Part shown: piece by piece, positions 55,038 to 64,000 of the stretch
Position numbering within the stretch: position 1 is the first letter of the stretch
Layout of the letters: each line of letters opens with the position of its first letter
Assembly: GCF_900129935.1 (NCBI RefSeq)
Contig: NZ_FQXJ01000003.1
Location: 496,001-560,000, forward strand
Length of the DNA: 64,000 nucleotides
Direction of reading: 5' to 3'
From: Desulfosporosinus lacus DSM 15449
GTDB lineage: Bacteria; Bacillota; Desulfitobacteriia; Desulfitobacteriales; Desulfitobacteriaceae
The notes under the pieces: model-generated
Database searches by the model: none
Seen by the model: the letters and a program-made list of their open reading frames with translations, nothing else
Told to the model about the DNA's origin: nothing
Made by a program: the position numbers and the translations under genes

Positions 55038-55124
55038 TGCGATAAGGGCAAACTCAGTGTGAACTGGGGACGCAAAGCCACGGGTCTCGCCTTAAGTGTG
55101 GGAGATAGCCGGGTTACCGAACAA
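55038..55124 (+). promoter_or_regulatory. Cyclic di-GMP-I (GEMM) riboswitch
   Basis: It shows the GEMM-I signature: GATAAGGGCAAACTC, GGGACGCAAAGCCACGGGTC, and GATAGCCGGGTTACCG. The position corresponding to G20 of the well-known c-di-GMP aptamer is G (AGGGCAAAC), so c-di-GMP rather than cGAMP is expected. A terminator-like hairpin follows and a chemoreceptor gene lies downstream. Confidence 0.9.
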
Positions 55125-55166
55125 AAATTTGTCGCCGATCATTGATTTGGCGTCTTTTTGTTTTAT
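55125..55166 (+). terminator. Expression-platform terminator of the riboswitch
   Basis: GTCGCC and GGCGTC pair around GATCATTGATTT, followed by TTTTTGTTTT. Terminator formation presumably competes with the 3' part of the aptamer. Confidence 0.65.
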
Positions 55167-55178
55167 AAGGAGGAAATT

Positions 55179-55256
55179 ATGATGACAACTTATCTAATGA
55201 TATTTGAGGGAACTGATCAGCTTATGATGAACATCTTGCGGGACAGATTTAGCTAA
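55179..55256 (+). CDS. 25-residue ORF between riboswitch and chemoreceptor
   Basis: ATG after the ideal site AAGGAGGAAATT encodes MMTTYLMIFEGTDQLMMNIL then RDRFS, stop at 55256, 40 bases before the chemoreceptor start. Strong translation signals and position suggest a real small protein or leader peptide; it could also be the decayed start of a longer gene. No homologue known to me. Confidence 0.45.
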   Translation: MMTTYLMIFEGTDQLMMNILRDRFS

Positions 55257-55296
55257 CATAATCATTTTGAATTGTACCATTGAAAGGGGAATATGA

Positions 55297-57378
55297 ATGT
55301 CAGTAAAAGATTTAAATCTGAGGAACAAAATATTATTTTCAACTGGTTTCGTTGTCTTAGTTTCGTTCGTTTGCGTTATTTTGCTAGTATCCACAAAATC
55401 GGTTGAAATGGCAAAGACAGCTGCTTACGAAACTGCAACACACAGCGCATACCAATATGCCAATCAAGTAACAAATGAATTAAACGTTCCAATGGACACG
55501 GTAAGAACATTAGGGTCAACTTTCGAAGGACTTAAAAAGGCAAACAACACCGATCGTGCCACTATGAATTCCATGATAGTGAGCGTCTTGGATGATAATC
55601 TTCCTTTTCTAGGATCCTGGACGGTATGGGAGCCAAATGCACTCGATGGGAAAGACGCAAATTATATAAATCAACCAGGTTATGATGCAACAGGTCGATT
55701 TATCCCTTATTGGAACAGGGGGGCAGGAGATATTAAGCTAGAAGCTCTCATAGACTATGAAACACCTGGTGTAGGGGACTTTTACTTAATTCCTAAAAAA
55801 ACTCAGAAGGAAACTGTCACAGATCCTATTTTGTACAAAGTAAATGGTAAAGAAGTCCTAATGATTAGTTTAGTTGAACCAATAATGATCAATGACAACA
55901 GCACATATGCCGGAGCAGTTGGAGTTGATATAGCATTAGATACCATTCAAAAAATGATTGCCGACATAAAGCCCTTTAATACCGGATATGCGTGTCTTAT
56001 CTCCAATAATGGTAAGTATGTTTCAAACCCAGATCCGAATAAAATAGGCAAAGTGGTAGATGATCAGGCAGCTATAGAAGAAATCACAGCTGGCAAGAGT
56101 TATACCATATCTAATGATGAATATTACCGATTGTACGTGCCAGTGACTATTGGTAGAACGATAACACCATGGTCGCTTGTTATTAACGTTCCAATGACGA
56201 CGATCTTGGAGCAAGCAAACTCAATTCGGAATTTCTCAATCATTGTTGCTATGATCGCCATTTTTGTAATTGGTTTGGTCGTTTACATAGTTTCTGGAGG
56301 AATAACTAAGCCTATTGTACAAACAAGTGAAGTGTTAAAGAATATCTCACAAGGGGATGGAGACCTAACCAAACGGTTGAATATTGTAACTAATGATGAG
56401 GTAGGAAAACTATCTCAACATTTTAATCGGTTTATTGGGGACATTCATAGCATTGTTATGGAAGTTAACGATACTGCTAGTACTTTAGGTGCAACGAGCG
56501 AAGAATTATCGGCTTCAGCCCAAGAAGCAACGGCTGCAAGTGAACAAGTGGCTGATACACTGGGTCAACTTGCTTCGGGAGCAACTGAGCAAGCTATCTC
56601 AGTAGGGGATACTGGCGAAATCATCAGGCAACTGTCTACCCATGCACAACAAGTCGCAGTGAATGCGGAGATTGTAAGTCATAGTAGTGGTAAAGCAGCA
56701 CATGCCGCAGAATTGGGTGCTCTTCAAGCAGGAAACGCTGTGCAGAAGATTGAGCAAATCCGTGAGGTAACGGACCAAACAGCGGAGGTTATTTCTCAGT
56801 TAGGTGAACAATCTATCCAGATTGGGCAAATTGTTGATGTTATTACTGGCATTGCGTCACAAACTAATTTGCTGGCCTTAAATGCAGCGATCGAAGCGGC
56901 AAGAGCGGGAGAACAAGGAAGAGGTTTTGCTGTGGTCGCTGAAGAGGTAAGGAAACTCGCAGAACAGTCCTCTATGTCTGCTTCTCAGATTTCCACGCTG
57001 ATTGGTGACATCCAGCATGATACAAAACTTGCTGTAGGAGTGATGGAGAAAGGGAAGGCAGAAGTTGCTGCCGGTGTAGAAGCCGTTAATCTTGCGGGGA
57101 ATTCATTCCGAACTATTGTGTCTGAGATCAAAACAGTCGTTGAACAAATTCAGCAAGTCACGGAGGCATCGAAACAAATGGCCGATGGGAGTTCGCAAGC
57201 TGTTAAATCAGTGGAGAATATCGGTGTCATTGCTGAACAAACGGCTGCTAGTACCCAAGGTGTTTCGGCTGCATCCGAGGAACAGGCTGCTACAATGAAT
57301 TCAGTAAGTCAATCTGCAGAGGCCTTGGCTAAAATAGGCGAAAATCTTTCACGACTCGTAGGTAAGTTCAAAATTTAA
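55297..57378 (+). CDS. Methyl-accepting chemotaxis protein with dCache sensor
   Basis: 693 residues. A transmembrane helix (about 12-32) and a second (about 310-332) flank a large extracytoplasmic dCache_1-type domain ([40 protein letters not shown]), followed by HAMP (about 333-385; [20 protein letters not shown]) and a signalling domain with the hairpin tip [20 protein letters not shown]. It senses a small ligand outside the cell and signals to CheA. Under a c-di-GMP riboswitch, which ties its amount to the motile/sessile decision. Confidence 0.94.
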   Translation: MSVKDLNLRNKILFSTGFVVLVSFVCVILLVSTKSVEMAKTAAYETATHSAYQYANQVTNELNVPMDTVRTLGSTFEGLKKANNTDRATMNSMIVSVLDDNLPFLGSWTVWEPNALDGKDANYINQPGYDATGRFIPYWNRGAGDIKLEALIDYETPGVGDFYLIPKKTQKETVTDPILYKVNGKEVLMISLVEPIMINDNSTYAGAVGVDIALDTIQKMIADIKPFNTGYACLISNNGKYVSNPDPNKIGKVVDDQAAIEEITAGKSYTISNDEYYRLYVPVTIGRTITPWSLVINVPMTTILEQANSIRNFSIIVAMIAIFVIGLVVYIVSGGITKPIVQTSEVLKNISQGDGDLTKRLNIVTNDEVGKLSQHFNRFIGDIHSIVMEVNDTASTLGATSEELSASAQEATAASEQVADTLGQLASGATEQAISVGDTGEIIRQLSTHAQQVAVNAEIVSHSSGKAAHAAELGALQAGNAVQKIEQIREVTDQTAEVISQLGEQSIQIGQIVDVITGIASQTNLLALNAAIEAARAGEQGRGFAVVAEEVRKLAEQSSMSASQISTLIGDIQHDTKLAVGVMEKGKAEVAAGVEAVNLAGNSFRTIVSEIKTVVEQIQQVTEASKQMADGSSQAVKSVENIGVIAEQTAASTQGVSAASEEQAATMNSVSQSAEALAKIGENLSRLVGKFKI

Positions 57379-57547
57379 GTACGCTTCGCCTTCCACAATA
57401 AATCATCGAATTCTAAGAAAAAATGACGAAGGCGCCTTAATGTACAAAATGAAATGTTTTACCTCCTATAATGTTGAGCATGGCATGTGTAATTTCCCTT
57501 AGCCAAGACAAGTTCAGTAGAAAGCTTTTTAAGACTTTTAATATCAA

Positions 57548-57591
57548 AAGACCAAATTCCCGAGCTCTAACTCTGGGATTTGGTCTTTTTG
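57548..57591. terminator. Bidirectional terminator between convergent genes
   Basis: AAGACCAAATTCCCGAG and CTGGGATTTGGTCTT pair, with T runs on both sides; serves the chemoreceptor (plus) and zinc-ribbon (minus) genes. Confidence 0.8.
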
Positions 57592-57676
57592 TTAATCCTG
57601 TTTGGAGAACCTTTGTTATGATCCTCAATGTTATAGCAACACATAATATTCGAAATCTAGAAATCAGCTCAGTTTC

Positions 57677-59320
57677 CTACCTTGTTGCAGATGAATACGC
57701 GTTGGCTAAAACAAAGGCAGTGCCATTATATTCGTATTCTTGGGTAAATCTAGTTTTGGCATCTTCATGCGCACCTACATTGAAATTGTCCTGACTCATT
57801 ACGATCTTGTTTTTAGATATTTGCCAATCCCCACGGTCTCCGGCAGTAGCATTCCAAATGATGTTGTATCCGTCTTCGCCATTCCAATTTAAAAGGGTTA
57901 ATTCAGGATAACTCCCGCTCTCACCACTTGTAGTTATTAGTCCCAAGACAGGGAAGGGAATTCCTTCAAGATTATATAATTTAATGCTTATTGGAAACAT
58001 CGAAAAGTCAAGATTCGAATCGTTGCTTCCAATTTGAAATTTAGCTTGCTCCTCAAATGCTATGCCATTCCAATGTAAGATAGCGAGTGAGCGCGTTTTA
58101 AGGTAATAAGCGATAAGCTCGTTTTTCTTATCGTTATCTAAGTCGAATAGATAATGATCATTATCAGGAATGCTGTAGCCCTTAGGCAAAACCTCTCCAG
58201 TAACTTTAATTGGCACAGTCGAATCCGAGGATGCAACCATTTGTTTAGCAACAATGCTTTGAGTATTGTTGTCTAGGACCAAATATCGGCGATCTATATT
58301 ATCAGAACTTGAGCTAGACTCCTTTTTCAGAAACAGGTATGTAGTGTCTTTGTATTTGCGCCCAGGTATAATAGTAAGTGATTCCCCGCCAAAATAGCTG
58401 CCGCGGCGAGCTCCAAAGGTTCTTATCATATTAATATCCAATTTGTAGTTACCCGGAGCTAGATCATACGAGCTAACAAGTCCGGTCTCATTGTCGTATT
58501 GAACTTCAGCCAAAGTGCCATCACTTTTGGTTAATGTGACCTTTGGTTTGTCAGCGGATGTTACGGATTCGATGTTGATGTAGTCGCTTAAGGCAAGCTC
58601 AAACTCGATAGCTCCGGAAGCAGGATGAACAATTTCATTTAGTTTGGCAATAAGATCAGGGCCACCCACAGAAATAAAGGCGCTTGAATCACCAAGCCTA
58701 TTAAGTTCGTCAAGAAGACTTTTAGCATCTAGGTAATATTTATCTTTTCCGTACCCAGTATTATAGTAGTAATCGTAAAGAGGTTTGAAAGTGTTGATCT
58801 CTCGGGCAGCTGATTTGGCTAAACTATTGGCATACTCTTTTGATGCAGGATATTTCTCCTGTAATATTTTCAAAATATCGCCAGACTTAGTTTCGTCACT
58901 AAAATTAAGCTCAAACAACTTTCCATAAGCGAAGGCAACTTTGGCGTGCTCTGGGTACGTGGAGATGAAGGCGCGAAAAGCTTCATCGGCTTCGGGTTTT
59001 TGTCCAATATTTAATAGCGTTGTAGCCATGGCTAAGCTTTGATTAGGTTGATAGACCGACTTGAACCAGTAGTTCCATCCCGATGCCACTAGGAAAACAG
59101 CTAAGATTGAGAAAAGGACAACCTTGATTTCTTTCGGTTTTATAGAACGTATTTGGGCACTTACCCTAATTTCCGCAAGCTTACAGTTTTTGTCGTCAGG
59201 CAACTGTTCAGTAATCTCTTTATCTTCTGATGTTGATAGTGTATTGTTCATTTCAACAGGTCTCCCGCAGTTAGGGCAATAGTGGTAAGGTCCAACTTCA
59301 TGGTCACAAGTACACTTCAC
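57677..59320 (-). CDS. Zinc-ribbon membrane protein with large extracytoplasmic domain
   Basis: 547 residues, GTG start after GGGGGAGACAAG on the minus strand. N-terminal zinc ribbon: MKCTCDHEVGPYHYCPNCGR, four Cys. A transmembrane helix follows at about 67-87 (KEIKVVLFSILAVFLVASGW). The outside part begins with TPR-like helices (about 95-185; LLNIGQKPEADEAFRAFIST), then beta-rich parts, including a VCBS/FG-GAP-like stretch (YLFDLDNDKKNELIAYYLKT). It recalls TcaA/YvbJ-type zinc-ribbon wall-stress proteins, but similarity is structural only. Function unknown. Confidence 0.78.
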   Translation of the reverse strand: MKCTCDHEVGPYHYCPNCGRPVEMNNTLSTSEDKEITEQLPDDKNCKLAEIRVSAQIRSIKPKEIKVVLFSILAVFLVASGWNYWFKSVYQPNQSLAMATTLLNIGQKPEADEAFRAFISTYPEHAKVAFAYGKLFELNFSDETKSGDILKILQEKYPASKEYANSLAKSAAREINTFKPLYDYYYNTGYGKDKYYLDAKSLLDELNRLGDSSAFISVGGPDLIAKLNEIVHPASGAIEFELALSDYINIESVTSADKPKVTLTKSDGTLAEVQYDNETGLVSSYDLAPGNYKLDINMIRTFGARRGSYFGGESLTIIPGRKYKDTTYLFLKKESSSSSDNIDRRYLVLDNNTQSIVAKQMVASSDSTVPIKVTGEVLPKGYSIPDNDHYLFDLDNDKKNELIAYYLKTRSLAILHWNGIAFEEQAKFQIGSNDSNLDFSMFPISIKLYNLEGIPFPVLGLITTSGESGSYPELTLLNWNGEDGYNIIWNATAGDRGDWQISKNKIVMSQDNFNVGAHEDAKTRFTQEYEYNGTAFVLANAYSSATR

Positions 59321-59712
59321 CTTGTCTCCCCCTTTAGTTCACTTTGAACAGATACTAACAGCAATTGAGGATTCACCTGTTCTTCATTTTTTGACCAATC
59401 TTCCTCAATACGTTATACGACTGTGGACTAGATTTTTAGGGGGGACCACCAACTGAATTTATTTCGCAGGTGATTCCCTCGCACATACAGTGTGGCCTTT
59501 GAGACAGTGCTTACCATCTGACCTAAATAATTTTGAATTGGGACGAAACGATCCCTGAAATTTACAGAAATCAAGCAGGAAAGTGTTAATACTTGTAGAA
59601 TTTTACATTAATTATACAATTCTGTTTTTTTATTACCTCATGCAACCGGTAAGCAGGGCTTACCGTAATCAGCATTGAAATTGATCAATAATAGTTGGAT
59701 AGGGGTTACAGC
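59321..59712. other. Divergent promoter region with a perfect hairpin
   Basis: About 390 bases between divergent genes. CGGTAAGC-AGG-GCTTACCG (59647-59665) is a perfect 8-bp stem-loop 47 bases upstream of the kinase start and may be an operator or a leader structure. No gene. Confidence 0.45.
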
Positions 59713-61095
59713 ATGGGATTGTTTCGATTGCAACCAATTTCTGAGGATGAGGAAAACGCTATTGATGGGATTATGAGTTACGACAATTATAATCAAACCA
59801 GGAAATTTGCTCTTATTTTATTCTCGATAAACTTTATTTTTCTTTTTGTTGACTGTAATAACCGAGCGAAGGGCCTCTGGGCAATTAATGAAGCATATTA
59901 TTATGTGTTTCATACTCATGTTGTTTTAGCTTTGGTTACACTCATGTTTATTTTGGTCTCCTACAGAGTTATACTTCACTCTGCAAATGAGATAACTTTA
60001 TTTCATAAAGTATTTGCAATTCTTTTTGCCTTTTTTGCACTAAACTATTCAGCTATAATATCTGGATGGATTAGTCAAGAGATTAATAGGCCAAGTAATG
60101 TTTATGTTATTGCATGCTTTTCAGTTGCCGTAATGGTAAATTTTAAATCGAGGGTTTTGGCATTTTTGTATGGATTATCCTGCCTTACTTTTATGATTTC
60201 CCTAACGGTTAGTCAAGAAGATCCGTATATGAGCTTCGGGTATTATATGGACGTATTTTTATTAGTTGTAATATCATATTTTATATCAATAGTACTCTAT
60301 AAATTTAAGCAACAGAATTTGCGGCATAAGTATTATTTAGAGCATTTAGTTATGGAGCGAACTGAGGAATTACAAGCTACTAATAATTTACTTACAAAAG
60401 AAATCATCGATCGTAAACGAACTGAGATAGAGATGGTGCGGCTTGACAGGTTGAATTTAATCGGCGAAATGGCGGCTAGCATTAGCCATGAGGTGCGAAA
60501 TCCTATGACCACAGTAAAAGGGTTTTTGCAATTGCTTCTGAACAAACAAGACTCAAGAGATAAGGAATACTTTGGCCTCATGATAGAAGAACTTGACCGA
60601 GCAAATTCTATTCTTTCGGAGTTTCTATCAATTAGTAAAACCAAACCAACCATGTATGAATGGTACAATATTAATGACGTAGTCACCTCTACATTGCCGC
60701 TCGTCCAAGCAGACGCCCAAACCAACGATAAATTATTAGCCATTGAGCTTAATGATGTGCCGGATTTACAACTTGATATACAAGAAATACGCCAACTGAT
60801 TTTAAATCTTGTTCGTAATGGATTCGAAGCGATGTCTAGTGGCGGGCAGCTAAAAATAAGAACGTTTTGTACTAAATGTGAGGTAGTCTTAGTCGTAGCG
60901 GATCAAGGTACTGGAATTGAACAGTCTTTGCTAGAAAAGCTAGGTACACCATTCTTTACAACCAAGGAACAAGGCACTGGCTTAGGATTAGCCGTATGTT
61001 ACGGTATAGTTTCACGTCACAACGGAAGGATAATCGTTGAAACCAGTCCTAAAGGTTCAACATTTAATGTATATTTTAATTTGGGTGAGCAGTAA
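59713..61095 (+). CDS. Membrane histidine kinase, KinB-like
   Basis: 460 residues. Six hydrophobic segments span about 30-205 (for example FALILFSINFIFLFV, DVFLLVVISYFISIVLYKFK), then a coiled coil (VMERTEELQATNNLLTKEII). The kinase core has H-box EMAASISHEVRNPMTTVKGF, N-box LVRNGFEAMSSG, G-boxes VADQGTGIEQ and GTGLGLAVCYGIVSRHNG. This layout (5-6 TM plus PAS-less HisKA/HATPase) is that of sporulation kinases such as KinB that feed Spo0F, but no response regulator adjoins and the target is unproven. Start set at ATG 59713. Confidence 0.88.
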   Translation: MGLFRLQPISEDEENAIDGIMSYDNYNQTRKFALILFSINFIFLFVDCNNRAKGLWAINEAYYYVFHTHVVLALVTLMFILVSYRVILHSANEITLFHKVFAILFAFFALNYSAIISGWISQEINRPSNVYVIACFSVAVMVNFKSRVLAFLYGLSCLTFMISLTVSQEDPYMSFGYYMDVFLLVVISYFISIVLYKFKQQNLRHKYYLEHLVMERTEELQATNNLLTKEIIDRKRTEIEMVRLDRLNLIGEMAASISHEVRNPMTTVKGFLQLLLNKQDSRDKEYFGLMIEELDRANSILSEFLSISKTKPTMYEWYNINDVVTSTLPLVQADAQTNDKLLAIELNDVPDLQLDIQEIRQLILNLVRNGFEAMSSGGQLKIRTFCTKCEVVLVVADQGTGIEQSLLEKLGTPFFTTKEQGTGLGLAVCYGIVSRHNGRIIVETSPKGSTFNVYFNLGEQ

Positions 61096-61146
61096 AATTG
61101 GCTGTTTGTACTTCTGCTTGCTAGGGAAACCGCAAATTCATATACG

Positions 61147-61187
61147 TAATTTAAGCCCCGCCTCTTTAGTGAAGGCGGGGCTTAAAT
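61147..61187. terminator. Bidirectional terminator between the kinase and phosphotransferase genes
   Basis: AATTTAAGCCCCGCC and GGCGGGGCTTAAATT form a perfect 15-bp stem with flanking A/T runs; the genes on either side converge. Confidence 0.9.
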
Positions 61188-61232
61188 TATGATTCTTTCA
61201 TTTGTCGATTGGTACTTCTTTTGTTGAGGTGT

Positions 61233-62147
61233 TCAACTCGTAACCATGCTGGCAACGGAACAATGGGGGGATTTGGTCATTGCTTTGATATTCTTTCGGA
61301 AACGTTCATATCTAAACAAGCAATATTCGAGAAAGTCATCCCCGTTGTAATGTCTGATTAAAGCCCAGGCTGTCCAGAGTAAATCTTGAGCCATCATAAA
61401 GCATTTTATTTTTAACTCTTCCATAGGGGTCAGTGGCTGGCCGAAGTAGTTCTGAATTAAAAGTTGAATAGCTTCTGAAGATAGTTTGGATTCCAGGATG
61501 TAGGCAGCCACATCCCAACAGGGATCGTTCATGCCAGAATATTCCCAGTCTATAAGATATGTTTTGCCCGTATCGTCAATGATAAAGTTTTCAGGTACTG
61601 TGTCATTGTGACAGGGCACCAAAATTGTATTTTTGATATTTTTTTGGACGAAAGTGACTAATTGGTCTCTTAGAGTTGTGTAATCAAAGAAAAGGTCGCC
61701 GTGTAATTGTTGAATAATCAGTTCGTATTTGGAAAGCTCTGCTTGCCAATCGAAGCGGTTCAAAAAACCCTTGGGATAGGAGTGGATTCTTTTCATTATA
61801 GTAGAAACGGAATCCAAGTTTTCAGGTGAGCCAGGATCAGTTTGAGCCAAGTTTTGGCTATTTTTTATGTTTGTGCTTATTTTAATGCCGCTGTTTTCAT
61901 CGAAGTAAATGCAATCAGAGTTCACACCTAACTCAGAGGCAATGATATTATTGACCCTTTCAATTTTTCGATCAATAATCTGTTCCGTCATGCCGCCGGG
62001 TTGCCTGATGACATATTCGATACCGTTAATAGTCATGATGTAGTTGTAATTGGTAAGTCCCCCGGCAAAGCGGGATTTATCAAAGACAATGCTTTCATCA
62101 AGAAAAGCATGGCGCAGCTTTTCTTGGACTAATTCTTCCATTCTCAT
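61233..62147 (-). CDS. Choline kinase-like phosphotransferase (APH/LicA family)
   Basis: 304 residues. Protein-kinase-like fold with RFAGGLTNYNYIMTINGIEY (nucleotide loop), the Brenner-type motif VPCHNDTVPENFIIDDTGKT and the metal-binding DWEYSGMNDPCWDVAAYI. These match LicA/choline kinase-type small-molecule kinases. Substrate could be choline, ethanolamine or an aminoglycoside; it lies next to a microcompartment operon that might process ethanolamine or choline products, but opposite in direction. ATG 62147 after GGGGGAG. Confidence 0.85.
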   Translation of the reverse strand: MRMEELVQEKLRHAFLDESIVFDKSRFAGGLTNYNYIMTINGIEYVIRQPGGMTEQIIDRKIERVNNIIASELGVNSDCIYFDENSGIKISTNIKNSQNLAQTDPGSPENLDSVSTIMKRIHSYPKGFLNRFDWQAELSKYELIIQQLHGDLFFDYTTLRDQLVTFVQKNIKNTILVPCHNDTVPENFIIDDTGKTYLIDWEYSGMNDPCWDVAAYILESKLSSEAIQLLIQNYFGQPLTPMEELKIKCFMMAQDLLWTAWALIRHYNGDDFLEYCLFRYERFRKNIKAMTKSPHCSVASMVTS

Positions 62148-62480
62148 ATATATCTCCCCCAAGTTATTAAACTTGGATTTTAGGATTATTTGTTAATTTA
62201 CTTTAGCAAATAATCCTAACAAAATCAATGCTTGTAAAAATGAATTTACATGAGTGAATTTTAAACTTATGTCTCGATTATTCAAAGAAGTCATTTTAGT
62301 ACAAGAACTATATTTTGCTGGATACAATAATGCTAATTATACATATTCATTCTTCAAAAAAAATTGTTCTGCATAGGATATTATTAAAGTACAAATTATT
62401 ATCGGTTAAATTAAAAAACAAAAAAGACAATCCTAAAAAGTTTAAATCTATGCATAGAAAGAAAAAGAGGGGTTGTTTCT
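62148..62480. other. Promoter region of the microcompartment operon
   Basis: About 330 AT-rich bases. A 67-codon frame (62315-62518) is Lys-rich chance coding that overlaps the next gene. Ribosome site AAAAGAGGGGTTG precedes the first shell-protein ATG. Confidence 0.45.
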
Positions 62481-62780
62481 ATGAAATACTCTGGAGAAGA
62501 GGCATTAGGTCTTATTGAAACAAGAGGCATGGTTCCGGCAATTCAAGCAGCAGATGTCATGTGTAAAACTGCTGACGTTGTTCTTGTTTCGTATGAAAAT
62601 ATGGGTTCTGGACTTGTTACGGTCATGGTTAAAGGGGATGTAGCAGCAGTAAGGTCGGCTGTAGAAAAGGGAGCAGCGGCCGCAGCCGCTATCGGCGAGT
62701 TGACAGCCTCCCACGTTATGCCGCGTCCCATCAGCCGGATAGGCAAGATTGTCTCGAGTCATGACATAGACGCGGAATGA
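62481..62780 (+). CDS. Bacterial microcompartment shell protein (BMC domain) 1
   Basis: 99 residues, one BMC domain of the hexameric PduA/EutM/CcmK type. Motifs: EALGLIETRGMVPAIQAADV, MCKTADVVLVSYENMGSGLV and TVMVKGDVAAVRSAVEKGAA. Six copies form a tile with a central pore through which substrates pass. First gene of an operon with a second shell protein and an aldehyde dehydrogenase homologue. ATG at 62481. Confidence 0.95.
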   Translation: MKYSGEEALGLIETRGMVPAIQAADVMCKTADVVLVSYENMGSGLVTVMVKGDVAAVRSAVEKGAAAAAAIGELTASHVMPRPISRIGKIVSSHDIDAE

Positions 62781-62807
62781 AACATTAATTTGGAAAGGGG
62801 AGCCCGT

Positions 62808-63098
62808 GTGGACAAAAATAGTGCTTTAGGGTTCATAGAAACGTATAGCCTGGTTTCGGTGCTAGAAGCTGCGGATGCCATGTGCAAGGCTGCGGATGTG
62901 GAATTGGTTGGGTATGAAAACGTGGCTTCCGGTTTGATTTCCGTCGTGGTTCGCGGGGATGTGGGAGCGGTGAAAGCAGCGGTAGATGCCGGCGTCAAAG
63001 AAGCAGGCAAGGTAGGCCAGATCTATAGCTCCCTTGTCATTGCCAGGCCTCATGCGGAGGTAGAAAAGATTATCGCCAAATACGTTATCGATTGGTAA
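62808..63098 (+). CDS. Bacterial microcompartment shell protein (BMC domain) 2
   Basis: 96 residues, a second hexamer-type shell protein, about 50% alike to the first by eye: SALGFIETYSLVSVLEAADA, MCKAADVELVGYENVASGLI, SVVVRGDVGAVKAAVDAGVK. It starts with GTG at 62808 after GGAAAGGGGAGCCC, 27 bases after the first shell gene; an upstream in-frame start would overlap that site. Confidence 0.94.
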   Translation: MDKNSALGFIETYSLVSVLEAADAMCKAADVELVGYENVASGLISVVVRGDVGAVKAAVDAGVKEAGKVGQIYSSLVIARPHAEVEKIIAKYVIDW

Positions 63099-63154
63099 AT
63101 AACGCATTTGTTAAACCATTGATTCTGCGAGTGGAAAGGGGGAGCGACTGGAAT

Positions 63155-64000
63155 ATGAATAGAATTGACAATGATTTGCTCTCCGTCCAAGAGGCTCGAA
63201 TTCTTGTGGAAAATGCCCGAGAGGCGCAAAAGGAGCTAGCGGCTTTTCCACAAGAAAAACTGGATAAAGTCGTCGGGAATATGGCTGAAGCAGCCTATAA
63301 GCATGCTAGAGAACTGGCAGTGATGTCCCATGAAGAAACAGGATTTGGTAAATGGCAGGACAAGCTTGTTAAAAATATTTTTGCGAGTGATTTTCTCTAT
63401 AAGAGAATCAAGGACATGAAAGTTGTCGGCATTATCGGTGAAGACAAAGAAAATAAGACCATGGATATTGGCGTACCCGTTGGAGTAATTGTCGCCTTGC
63501 CTCCTTCAACCAACCCTACATCAACTACAATTTATAAAGCACTGATTGCCATAAAGTCTGGTAATGCTATTGTCTTTTCTCCTCATCCTAAGGCCAAAAA
63601 AACAATCACAAAGGTACTTGATATTCTCATACAGGCCGCGGAAGAAAGCGGATTGCCAAGTGGTGCCATCGGATATTTGCGAACGCTGGCTGTGGACGGT
63701 ACGGTTGCCTTGATGAACCATAAAGATACATCTCTCATTCTGATTACAGGTGTGCCTAAGATGGTCAGGGCAGCGTATACATCTGGAAAACCGACTATTT
63801 ATGGTGGCCCGGGGAATGGACCCGCATTTATTGAGCGTTCGGCTGATATAAAAAAGGCCGTAGCAGATATCATTGTCAGCAGAACCTTTGATAACGGAAT
63901 TGTCTCAGCCTCGGAACAATCCATTGTTGCTGAGGGCTGTATCGCTGATGAAGTAAGGCAAGAGCTTAGGAAAAATGGAGCTCATTTCATGTCAGAGCAG
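63155..64000 (+). CDS. CoA-acylating aldehyde dehydrogenase homologue, catalytic Cys replaced by Ser; 3' end cut
   Basis: 282 residues present of about 460-500 expected. It matches the EutE/PduP/AdhE-N family: SVQEARILVENAREAQKELA, IGVPVGVIVALPPSTNPTST, AYTSGKPTIYGGPGNGPAFI and TFDNGIVSASEQSIVAEGCI. In AdhE-type enzymes the last motif reads DNGVICASEQSVV with the nucleophilic Cys; here that codon is TCA (Ser), two changes from TGC. In microcompartments this enzyme normally turns an aldehyde into acyl-CoA. Either a variant family with another mechanism or an inactive, perhaps structural, paralogue. The start ATG follows AAAGGGGGAGCGACTGGAAT. Confidence 0.9.
   Translation, partial: MNRIDNDLLSVQEARILVENAREAQKELAAFPQEKLDKVVGNMAEAAYKHARELAVMSHEETGFGKWQDKLVKNIFASDFLYKRIKDMKVVGIIGEDKENKTMDIGVPVGVIVALPPSTNPTSTTIYKALIAIKSGNAIVFSPHPKAKKTITKVLDILIQAAEESGLPSGAIGYLRTLAVDGTVALMNHKDTSLILITGVPKMVRAAYTSGKPTIYGGPGNGPAFIERSADIKKAVADIIVSRTFDNGIVSASEQSIVAEGCIADEVRQELRKNGAHFMSEQ

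Noticed and set aside
62315-62518. 67-codon Lys-rich frame before the first shell-protein gene
   Set aside because: It overlaps the shell gene in another frame and contains that gene's ribosome site.

Overview
The window looks like chromosome from a spore-forming, anaerobic member of the Clostridia close to Desulfosporosinus or Desulfitobacterium. The reasons are the gpmI-eno-secG-esterase-HD-smpB-ssrA order, several CWB2-repeat cell-wall proteins, a Spo0E-like remnant, an Etf-linked lactate dehydrogenase operon and a bacterial microcompartment operon. This assignment is inferred from gene content only.

Layout. (1) 1-6118: the end of gpmI, eno, secG, a carboxylesterase, an HD-domain protein, smpB and tmRNA (ssrA). 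(2) 6119-19133: two tandem genomic islands in the 3' end of ssrA. The tmRNA end (CGCCTCCACCAAT) occurs at 6108, 11076 and 19121. The first two copies share a 40-bp repeat and the last two a 38-bp repeat, so both islands have the same two end sequences. I find no integrase in either. Island 1 (about 5 kb) carries an overlapping gene pair of unknown function (possible TIM-barrel protein plus HTH protein) and a small membrane protein. Island 2 (about 8 kb) carries a 5'-truncated group II intron, a proline-rich lipoprotein, a frameshifted Spo0E-like gene, a frameshifted transposase, a CWB2 protein and debris including a tRNA-Gly-like remnant. (3) 19134-28050: the displaced ssrA terminator, DUF2922/DUF1659, a DUF3102 protein, a nonsense-broken HicB-like gene, a CWB2 protein, an orphan BY-kinase-like ATPase, and GNAT and DinB genes among transposase fragments.

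(4) 28054-33550: the minus-strand operon etfB-etfA-lctD for electron-confurcating lactate oxidation, with an LldR-type operator match and a truncated LUD-like ORF upstream, then lysine riboswitch-dapA. (5) 33898-43259: a surface or secretion locus with Tat-exported PhoX, a GNAT, a DUF6916-like protein, three tandem tail-collar (MdpB-like) proteins and a 1723-residue mosaic CWB2 protein. (6) 43737-48958: an OmpR-type two-component pair, a secreted protein, an ABC exporter and a CcdC-like protein. (7) 49287-61095: a LytS-type kinase with a BTAD response regulator, a cysteine-cluster protein, a repetitive YckD-like secreted protein, a c-di-GMP riboswitch before a 25-codon ORF and a chemoreceptor, a zinc-ribbon membrane protein and a KinB-like histidine kinase. 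(8) 61233-64000: a choline-kinase-like phosphotransferase, then two BMC shell proteins and an acylating aldehyde dehydrogenase homologue whose expected catalytic Cys is Ser.

The strongest candidates for undescribed biology are the ssrA-targeted tandem islands and their two-gene cargo (6701-9713), the Cys-to-Ser aldehyde dehydrogenase in the microcompartment operon, and the PhoX/tail-collar/giant-adhesin locus.
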